Assembly: GCA_013388685.1 (NCBI GenBank)
Contig: JACAET010000034.1
Coordinates: forward strand, 1-32,798
DNA: 32,798 bases
DNA from: Chloroflexota bacterium
GTDB taxonomy: Bacteria > Chloroflexota > Anaerolineae > Anaerolineales > Villigracilaceae
Reading direction: 5' to 3'
Under the pieces are notes generated by a model. That model was given only the letters and a program-made list of their open reading frames with translations, was not told the DNA's origin and did no database searches. Shown here piece after piece: positions 1 to 5,351 of this stretch (within the stretch, counting starts at the first letter, position 1; each line of letters starts with the position of its first letter). The position numbers were made by a program, and so were the translations under genes.

Positions 1-35
1 CATGGTTTTCTCAAGAATGCTTGACAAAATAGCCA

Positions 36-139
36 TGTCATTGCGAAGCGGCGGTTTGTGCCGCTGAAGCAATCTCCTCAAGGTCAGTTTTGTCCGTCAA
101 ACGGGAGACTGCTTCGCCAAAGAGCGGCTCGCAGCGACA
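36..139. repeat. Palindromic intergenic repeat (TGTCATTGCGA family)
   Basis: The left end reads TGTCATTGCGAAGCGG and continues to GAAGCAATCTCC. The right end, read on the other strand, gives TGTCGCTGCGAGCCGC and continues to GAAGCAGTCTCC. The element is therefore a long imperfect inverted repeat that could fold back as RNA or DNA. Its ends resemble the TGTCATT(G/C)CGAGCGAAGCGA type of intergenic repeat known from many bacteria. A cousin lies at 21827-21895. No coding capacity was found in it. Confidence 0.7.
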
Positions 140-224
140 TTTTGAAAACATTTAGTGATATATACATTTTTTTGAGAAAGCCATGCGCGGCACAATCTCA
201 AACCTTCGGCGCGTTTCCTCCGTC

Positions 225-233
225 TGATACAAT
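225..233 (+). promoter_or_regulatory. Extended -10 promoter of the FAD oxidoreductase
   Basis: TGATACAAT is an extended -10 (TGn followed by TACAAT). It ends 16 nt before the ATG at 250, so transcription would begin near 240 and leave a leader of about 10 nt. No convincing -35 box was seen, which is usual for extended -10 promoters. Confidence 0.45.
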
Positions 234-249
234 CAGGCGGAGTTTTTTC

Positions 250-1596
250 ATGAAGCAATACGACGCCGTCATCTGCGGCGCGGGCATCGTCGGTGTTTCC
301 GCCGCGCACTTCCTCGCCAAAGCGGGCATGCGCCACATCCTGCTCGTGGACGAGCGCCCGCCCCTCTCCTTCACCAGCGACCGCTCCACCGAGTGTTACC
401 GCAACTGGTGGCCCGACCCCGCCATGCTCGCCCTGATGAACCGTTCCATAGACCTGATGGACGCGCTCGCCGAGGAAAGCGGGAACGTCTTTCGGATGAA
501 CCGCCGCGGCTACCTCTACGTCACTGCAGATGAAAGCAAGATTGACGAGATGAAAGCCGCCTCGGACTCAATCTCGAAACTGGGTGCCGGTCCATTGAGA
601 ATTCACTCCGCTGAAGCCGCAGACTACCAACCCTCCCACCCCGAAGGCTTTCACAACGCCCCCGCCGGCGCCGACCTGCTGCTCGGCAATGACCTCATCC
701 GCAAACACTTCCCTTATCTCACCGAAAAAGCCGTCGCCGTGCTGCACGCCCGGCGGGCGGGGTGGCTCTCCGCGCAGCAGTTGGGGATGTACCTCCTCGA
801 ACGCGGACGCAGGCTTGGGGTCCAGTTTGAAGCGGAAAAGGTGACAGGAGTGGATGTGGAAGGAGGACGAGTTCGAGGCGTGCGGCTAGGGTCGGGAGTC
901 CAAGTCGAATCCCCCATCTTTATCAATGCAGCGGGACCGTTTCTCAAAGAGGTCGGAAAACTGATTGGCGCGGAGTTACCCATTCACACCGAACTGCATC
1001 TCAAGGCGGTCATCAAAGATGCGCTGGGCGCGGTGGGGCGCGATGCGCCGCTGTTGATCTGGAACGACTCGCAAACCCTGCCATGGGACGACGAGGAACG
1101 GTCGGCGCTGGCGGAAGACCCCGAAACCTGCTGGCTGACGGAGACTTTTCCGCCCGGCGTGCATACGCGCCCCGAGGGCGGCGGCACGGACATCCTGATG
1201 CTGTGGGAATACCATATGCGGTTGATGGAACCCGTGGACGCGCCCGCCATGGATGAGCAGTATCCTGAAATCGCCCTGCGCGGACTCGCCGCCATGCTGC
1301 CGCGCATGAAAGAATACTTCGATAGGATGCCGCGCCCGCAACTCGACGGCGGCTTCTACACCAAAACGCGCGAGAACCGTCCGCTGGTGGGACCGCTGGG
1401 GGCGCAGGGGGCTTTTGTTGCCGGGGCGGTGTCGGGCTATGGCATCATGTCGGCGTGCGCGGTGGGGGAACTGCTGGCGGCGCATGTGACAGGAGCGGTG
1501 CTGCCCGAATACGCCCCCGCCTTTTCGCTCTCGCGCTACGACGACCCCGAATATCGAAAGAAACTGGAAAACTGGGGCGACAGCGGGCAGTTGTAA
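250..1596 (+). CDS. FAD-dependent oxidoreductase, DAO (glycine/D-amino acid oxidase-like) family
   Basis: This 448-residue protein is predicted to oxidise a secondary amine or amino acid using FAD. The N-terminus is a Rossmann FAD fold with the dinucleotide motif CGAGIVG at residues 9-15, and an acidic residue follows at the end of strand 2 (LLVDE). A second FAD-contact region near the C-terminus reads FVAGAVSGYGIMSACAVGE. Length and layout fit the DAO family (DadA, sarcosine oxidase beta, proline dehydrogenase-like). The reading frame stays open upstream to a GTG at 58, but those residues lie in a palindromic repeat, so the ATG at 250 is preferred. The gene stands alone: no partner subunits typical of heterotetrameric sarcosine oxidase are adjacent. 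The substrate cannot be told from the sequence. Confidence 0.85.
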   Translation: MKQYDAVICGAGIVGVSAAHFLAKAGMRHILLVDERPPLSFTSDRSTECYRNWWPDPAMLALMNRSIDLMDALAEESGNVFRMNRRGYLYVTADESKIDEMKAASDSISKLGAGPLRIHSAEAADYQPSHPEGFHNAPAGADLLLGNDLIRKHFPYLTEKAVAVLHARRAGWLSAQQLGMYLLERGRRLGVQFEAEKVTGVDVEGGRVRGVRLGSGVQVESPIFINAAGPFLKEVGKLIGAELPIHTELHLKAVIKDALGAVGRDAPLLIWNDSQTLPWDDEERSALAEDPETCWLTETFPPGVHTRPEGGGTDILMLWEYHMRLMEPVDAPAMDEQYPEIALRGLAAMLPRMKEYFDRMPRPQLDGGFYTKTRENRPLVGPLGAQGAFVAGAVSGYGIMSACAVGELLAAHVTGAVLPEYAPAFSLSRYDDPEYRKKLENWGDSGQL

Positions 1597-1677
1597 GAGA
1601 GCATTGTACGGGAGGTTCATTGAGATTTGCCGCCGATCAACACGCGATCCCTCCCCGACGATTTTGGAGAGACGCTG

Positions 1678-1683
1678 TACAAT
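1678..1683 (+). promoter_or_regulatory. -10 box directly before the DUF3054-like gene (leaderless type)
   Basis: TACAAT ends only 6 nt before the ATG at 1690. Transcription would start at or next to the A of the ATG, which implies a leaderless mRNA. There is no Shine-Dalgarno sequence between the two. Confidence 0.5.
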
Positions 1684-1689
1684 ACCTTT

Positions 1690-2091
1690 ATGAACCGGCA
1701 AAAACGAATTCTTTTTACGGGCGACTTCCTCGCCATTACTGTTGTGACCGTCATCGGCTTTGCCGCGCACGGCGAAGCGGACCTGTCCTTCCTGCCGCGC
1801 ATGCTCGCCGCGTTTGTCCCGCTGACCGTTACCTGGTTCCTGCTCGCGCCCTGGTTTGGGCTTTTCCAGCCTGAGATCGCGTCTAAGCCCAGGCAACTCT
1901 GGCGTTCCGTTTTCGCCATGCTCTTCGCCGCGCCGTTTGCCGCCCTCCTGCGCGGACTGTGGCTCGATGCACCTGTCATTCCCATTTTTGCAGTGGTTTT
2001 CACCTCCACCTCCGCCCTGGGCATGCTCATCTGGCGCGGACTTTACAGTCTGTTGGCAGCAAAAAATATAGAAACGCCCCGCAGGTTTTAA
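1690..2091 (+). CDS. Small integral membrane protein, DUF3054-like
   Basis: The 133-residue product has about four hydrophobic segments: near residues 8-24 (start FTGDFLAIT), 35-52 (MLAAFVPLTVTWFL), 70-86 and 92-112. A conserved-looking GD near the start of helix 1, a HGE after it and the Trp/Leu-rich second helix resemble the DUF3054 family, whose function is unknown. The frame can be extended upstream to 1627, but the extension is poor protein and runs through the -10 box, so the ATG at 1690 is preferred. It does not appear to share an operon with the oxidoreductase, which ends 93 nt upstream, because it has its own -10 element. Confidence 0.7.
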   Translation: MNRQKRILFTGDFLAITVVTVIGFAAHGEADLSFLPRMLAAFVPLTVTWFLLAPWFGLFQPEIASKPRQLWRSVFAMLFAAPFAALLRGLWLDAPVIPIFAVVFTSTSALGMLIWRGLYSLLAAKNIETPRRF

Positions 2092-2178
2092 GCAGTCGGT
2101 CAAAAATCCTGAGACGCGCAGGTGTTGGCGTAAGAGAACGCCGACTGTGCCAATGGATTTCTAACAACCTACGACCGA

Positions 2179-2446
2179 CTACCATTACAACGCAAAGCCG
2201 GTCATAGAAGTTTTGCCACGCCAAACCATCCACGAATTTCGACCACGAACCTTCGGCGAATTTGAGCCGCACATTCGAGTATCAGTAGATCACGAAAACC
2301 TCGCGTCGTGTGCGCTCTCTAGCGCAAAACTGGCGTTAGACGCCTTCGGCAGCGCCAATTACGCGTTTTCGTGAAGTACTGAATATCCGTGAAATATTCG
2401 TGGACGGTTTGCCAACACAGAAATCAACCTTGCGCTGTAATGTTAG
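2179..2446. repeat. Nested palindromic element (MITE-like), filling the gene-free gap 2092-2512
   Basis: The outer arms are CTACCATTACAACGCAAAG (2179-2197) and the complement of 2428-2446, CTAACATTACAGCGCAAGG. A middle pair reads GCCAAACCATCCACGAAT on the left and GGCAAACCGTCCACGAAT on the complement of the right. The inner element (2282-2382) has 18-nt ends TCAGTAGATCACGAAAAC and, on the complement, TCAGTACTTCACGAAAAC. Close relatives of the outer and inner arms recur at 16024-16124 and 16187-16290. No open frame of substance lies inside, so this is a non-autonomous repeat. Nothing else was recognised in 2092-2512 apart from the sigma-factor promoter at its end. Confidence 0.8.
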
Positions 2447-2498
2447 AAAGCGAGATGTTGCCGCCAAAATCGCTTCCGGCAAAATCTGCGGGACGTTT

Positions 2499-2504
2499 TA
2501 TAAT
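2499..2504 (+). promoter_or_regulatory. -10 box of the ECF sigma operon (near-leaderless)
   Basis: A perfect TATAAT ends 8 nt before the ATG at 2513. No Shine-Dalgarno sequence fits between box and start, so the transcript should begin within one or two bases of the start codon. No clear -35 box was found. Confidence 0.55.
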
Positions 2505-2512
2505 CGAAGACA

Positions 2513-3121
2513 ATGAACGAACAAGCCCTCATCCGGGATGCCCAAAACGGAAGCCTCGACGCTTTCAACACGCTCGTCCTCCACTACCAGGACAGCGTCT
2601 TCAACGCCGCCCTGCGTATCCTCGGAGACGAAGACCAGGCTGCCGACGCCGCTCAGGATGCCTTCATCTCCGCCTTCAAAAGCATTGCCTCCTTTCGCGG
2701 CGGGTCATTCAAAGCCTGGCTCATGCGCACGGTGACCAACGCCTGCTACGACGAACTCCGCCGCAAAAAGCGCCGTCCCACCACCCCGCTCGAGCCTGAC
2801 ACCGACGACGGCGAAGAAATGGATTCGCCCAAGTGGCTCGCCGACCCGTCCCTGACCCCCGACCAGCAAATGGAAGCCGATGAGGTCGAACATGCCATTC
2901 AACACTGCCTCGACAACCTCCCCCTCGAATTCAAAACCGTCGTCGTCATGGCAGACATTCAAGGCATGGACTACACCGAAGTCGCCAGCGCCGTCCGCGT
3001 GCCGCTCGGCACCGTCAAAAGCCGCCTCGCCCGCGCCCGTCTGCGCCTGCGCGAGTGCCTACAGGGCTTTGCGGAACTTTTGCCCGCAAACTATCGTCTG
3101 GAAGAAGGAAGCAAAGCCTGA
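2513..3121 (+). CDS. ECF-type RNA polymerase sigma factor (sigma-70 family)
   Basis: The 202-residue protein has the two-domain layout of extracytoplasmic-function sigma factors. Region 2 lies at about residues 23-88 (HYQDSVFNAALRILGDED, AAQDAFISAF, then FKAWLMRTVTNACYDELRRK). Region 4 lies at about 125-180, with the helix-turn-helix DYTEVASAVRVPLGTVKSRL. An acidic linker of about 35 residues separates them. It would redirect RNA polymerase to a small regulon under some envelope or stress signal. Its stop codon overlaps the start of the next gene by one base (TGATG), so it is translationally coupled to its likely anti-sigma factor. The signal and regulon are unknown. Confidence 0.93.
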   Translation: MNEQALIRDAQNGSLDAFNTLVLHYQDSVFNAALRILGDEDQAADAAQDAFISAFKSIASFRGGSFKAWLMRTVTNACYDELRRKKRRPTTPLEPDTDDGEEMDSPKWLADPSLTPDQQMEADEVEHAIQHCLDNLPLEFKTVVVMADIQGMDYTEVASAVRVPLGTVKSRLARARLRLRECLQGFAELLPANYRLEEGSKA

Positions 3122-3795
3122 TGAATAGACGAGACCTTGAACTTCTTTCCGCATATCTGGATGGGGAACTCAAACCTGCAGAAACGCTTCGCCTCGAAGC
3201 CCGCCTCAAAACCGAACCTGAACTTGCCTCTGCTTTAGACGACCTGCGCGCCGCCCGAACCCTGCTTCGCAAACTTCCCGCCCGCAAGGCTCCGCGTAAC
3301 TTTACCCTCACGCGGAAAATGGTTGGGCAGAATCCTCCACTGCCGCGCACCTATCCTGCCTTCCGCCTGGCGACTGTGGTGGCGACCCTGCTCTTCTTCT
3401 TCTCGTTTGGGGTCAACTTTATGAGTATGCAAATGGCATCGCCCCCCGCCTTTGGCATGGGAGGCGGCGGAGGGGCAGAAGTGGAATCCTACGCCGCAGA
3501 GGAACCCGCTCCTCAAGCCGCCGCGCCTGCCGAAGAGCCGTCCCTGTCGCTGGCGCCTGCCCAGCCCACCGAAGACGCCCTCCGCATGATGGAAACGCCC
3601 TCCGCCAAAAGCGGAGGAGATGAAACCGCCCCCGCTCAGGATCAGTCCCCGGCAATGGTCGAACCGCTCTCCCAGCCGCAAAGCCGCGCTCCGCTGGTGC
3701 CATCCGCCTGGCAATCGGCTCTGGCGGCTGTGGCGGCAATCGGCGCTTTGCTCATGGTGCTGATGAGACAACTCGCCGCACGCCGCTGGAAATGA
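3121..3795 (+). CDS. Putative anti-sigma factor, membrane protein
   Basis: The 224-residue product starts with a helical anti-sigma-like domain (about 1-60; start MNRRDLELLSAYLDGEL). It resembles zinc-finger anti-sigma domains but lacks their His-x3-Cys-x2-Cys residues. A transmembrane segment follows near 82-102, then a glycine patch, a long Ala/Pro/Glu-rich stretch and a second hydrophobic helix near 197-213 that ends in RRWK. It should sit in the membrane and hold the sigma factor encoded just upstream. The one-base overlap with the sigma gene supports the pairing. The function is inferred from position and topology rather than from a strong sequence match. Confidence 0.75.
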   Translation: MNRRDLELLSAYLDGELKPAETLRLEARLKTEPELASALDDLRAARTLLRKLPARKAPRNFTLTRKMVGQNPPLPRTYPAFRLATVVATLLFFFSFGVNFMSMQMASPPAFGMGGGGGAEVESYAAEEPAPQAAAPAEEPSLSLAPAQPTEDALRMMETPSAKSGGDETAPAQDQSPAMVEPLSQPQSRAPLVPSAWQSALAAVAAIGALLMVLMRQLAARRWK

Positions 3796-3805
3796 AACCT
3801 TTTGT

Positions 3806-3829
3806 AGAGACGGCAGATACGCCGTCTCT
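3806..3829. repeat. Perfect 9-bp palindromic hairpin between anti-sigma and Nudix genes
   Basis: AGAGACGGC, a 6-nt loop AGATAC, and GCCGTCTCT form a perfect stem. There is no T-run on either side, so it is not a standard intrinsic terminator. It may be a short palindromic repeat or an mRNA processing/stability element. It ends 9 nt before the ATG of the Nudix gene. Confidence 0.6.
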
Positions 3830-3838
3830 GTGTTCATT

Positions 3839-4333
3839 ATGGCGAACAACGAATACAAGTTTTGTCCCCGCTGTGGTCAATTGTTGAACCCCGAGGAGCG
3901 ATTCGGCAAACTTCGCCCCGTCTGCCCTGCCTGCGGCTGGATCCATTTTGTGGACCCGAAGGTCGCCGCGGCGGTTTTGGTGGTTCGGGACGGGCACGTT
4001 CTGCTCGTGCGGCGCGTCAATGAACCTTATCGCGGCTTGTGGACTCTGCCGGCAGGCTTCGTCAACGGGGGCGAGAATCCGGCTCAGGCGGCGGAAAGGG
4101 AATGTTTGGAGGAAACAGGCTTGAGCGTACGCGTGAGGCGTGTGTACGACATCGTCTCCGGGCGCGAACATCCGCGCGGCGCAGACTTCGTCATCGTCTA
4201 TTGGGCGGATGTCATTGGCGGCGAGATGCGCGCCGAAGACGATGCCGATGCGGTGGAGTGGTTCGATAAAGATCATTTGCCGCCGCTTGCTTTTCTTGCC
4301 ACAAAAAAAGTGCTACAATCTTTTTATGATTGA
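3839..4333 (+). CDS. Nudix hydrolase with N-terminal zinc ribbon
   Basis: The 164-residue protein combines a four-cysteine zinc ribbon (C9, C12, C29, C32) with a Nudix fold. The Nudix box spans residues 73-95 and fits G-x5-E-x7-R-E-x2-E-E-x-G: G73, E79, R87, E88, E91, E92, G94. Such enzymes hydrolyse nucleoside diphosphates linked to another group, and the zinc ribbon plus box layout recalls NADH or ADP-ribose pyrophosphatases. The exact substrate is not predictable. A GTG nine bases upstream is in frame, but it lies at the foot of the hairpin and the ATG at 3839 starts the ribbon cleanly. Its 3' end overlaps the next gene by 8 nt. Confidence 0.88.
   Translation: MANNEYKFCPRCGQLLNPEERFGKLRPVCPACGWIHFVDPKVAAAVLVVRDGHVLLVRRVNEPYRGLWTLPAGFVNGGENPAQAAERECLEETGLSVRVRRVYDIVSGREHPRGADFVIVYWADVIGGEMRAEDDADAVEWFDKDHLPPLAFLATKKVLQSFYD
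4311..4319 (+). promoter_or_regulatory. Extended -10 promoter inside the end of the Nudix gene (leaderless type)
   Basis: TGCTACAAT is an extended -10. It ends 6 nt before the ATG at 4326, so the MEMO-family gene could be transcribed as a leaderless mRNA from within the upstream coding region. Confidence 0.5.
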
Positions 4334-5174
4334 CGTTCGTCCTTCACCCATTGCGGGCAGATGGTATGAGGGCAACGCGAAAGCCCTGTCGCGGTCTGTG
4401 GATGAGTTTTTGACGGATGCGAAACTCCCCGACCTGGATGGGGATGTGGTGGGAGTCATCGCGCCGCATGCGGGACATATTTATTCAGGCGCCGTAGCGG
4501 GCTATGCCTTTGCGGCGCTTCGTTCCCGCACCCCAGACCTGGTCGCCGTCATTTCGCCGATGCACCACCCCTACTCTGAACCCCTCTTGACCACCTCCCA
4601 CGCCGCATATTGGACGCCTCTGGGTGAAGTCCCTGTGGAGCGCGACGCCCTGAACCAACTCGATGTGATTTTGAAATCTGAATTGGGCTTTGGGCTTTCG
4701 CCTGTTTCACGCGACCCCGAACATTCGCTGGAAATCGAACTGCCATTCCTCCAGCGCGCGCTGAAATCCGATTGGAAGTTGCTGCCGGTGATGGTGCGCG
4801 CGCTCGATCCGCGCACCTCACAGGGATTGGGCAGGGCGCTGGCGCAGGTTTTACGCGGTCAAAGCGCGCTTCTCGTTGCCAGCACCGATCTCTCCCACTA
4901 CTACAATCAGACCGCCGCCCTGAAATTCGACCGCGCCATGCTGCAGGCAATCGAATCCTTCGACCCCGAAGCCGCCTTTGACCTGGAACGCGCCGGTAAG
5001 GGATTCGCCTGCGGGTTGGGCGCAGTGACCGCTGTGCTGTGGGCGGCGCGCGAACTCGGCGCGGATAGGGTGAAAGTCCTGCGCCATGCCACCTCAGGCG
5101 ATGTGACGGGGGATTACACGTCTGTGGTGGGATACGGCGCGGCAGTCATCTTGAAGCCGAGTTCCAAACAATGA
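4326..5174 (+). CDS. MEMO1 family protein (AmmeMemoRadiSam system protein B)
   Basis: The 282-residue product matches the MEMO fold, related to class III non-heme iron dioxygenases. Conserved features are PHAGHIYSG with H48, SPMHHPYSE with H80/H81, DPEHSLEIELPFL, ASTDLSHYY, and GFACGLGAV with a cysteine near residue 229. These are the metal-site regions of the family. In many bacteria it sits beside an AMMECR1-domain protein and a radical SAM enzyme; neither is adjacent here, so the gene appears as an orphan. Its start overlaps the Nudix stop by 8 nt. The frame is open further upstream in the shadow of the Nudix gene, but MIDVRPSPIAGRWYEG is the family-typical N-terminus. The biochemical reaction is unsettled. 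Confidence 0.9.
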   Translation: MIDVRPSPIAGRWYEGNAKALSRSVDEFLTDAKLPDLDGDVVGVIAPHAGHIYSGAVAGYAFAALRSRTPDLVAVISPMHHPYSEPLLTTSHAAYWTPLGEVPVERDALNQLDVILKSELGFGLSPVSRDPEHSLEIELPFLQRALKSDWKLLPVMVRALDPRTSQGLGRALAQVLRGQSALLVASTDLSHYYNQTAALKFDRAMLQAIESFDPEAAFDLERAGKGFACGLGAVTAVLWAARELGADRVKVLRHATSGDVTGDYTSVVGYGAAVILKPSSKQ

Positions 5175-5272
5175 ACCGCGATGTTGAGCAGATCAAACAT
5201 GTGGATGTGGAAAAGATCGTCCTCTCGATATTTTCCGGCATTGCCGTGCGGAAGTTGATGCCGGAAGAATGA
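5171..5272 (+). CDS. Possible 33-residue small protein
   Basis: An ATG overlaps the MEMO stop codon as ATGA and opens a 33-codon frame (start MNRDVEQIKHVDVEKI, end LMPEE). The ATGA overlap favours translational coupling, and the peptide has an amphipathic character. No family was recognised. It could equally be chance or the remnant of a longer gene. Confidence 0.3.
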   Translation: MNRDVEQIKHVDVEKIVLSIFSGIAVRKLMPEE

Positions 5273-5338
5273 CATTGTTGCAAACGGGGGATGGATTCCA
5301 TGACAATTGCCGCATTTCTGTGCCTCCCTCAATGCGCT

Positions 5339-5344
5339 TATAAT
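5339..5344 (+). promoter_or_regulatory. -10 box of priA (leaderless type)
   Basis: TATAAT ends 7 nt before the ATG at 5352, with no Shine-Dalgarno between. Transcription should begin at or next to the A of the start codon. Confidence 0.55.
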
Positions 5345-5351
5345 CGTCCCA

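Noticed and set aside
976..2103. Minus-strand open frame of 375 codons across the oxidoreductase and DUF3054-like genes
   Set aside because: It is rich in Arg, Gly and His, shows no domain, and is fully antisense to well-supported genes.
2092..2512. Possible non-coding RNA gene or tRNA in the long gap
   Set aside because: No cloverleaf or known RNA was seen; the structure is explained by the palindromic repeat.
3806..3829. Intrinsic terminator after the anti-sigma gene
   Set aside because: The stem is perfect but no T-run follows on either strand.
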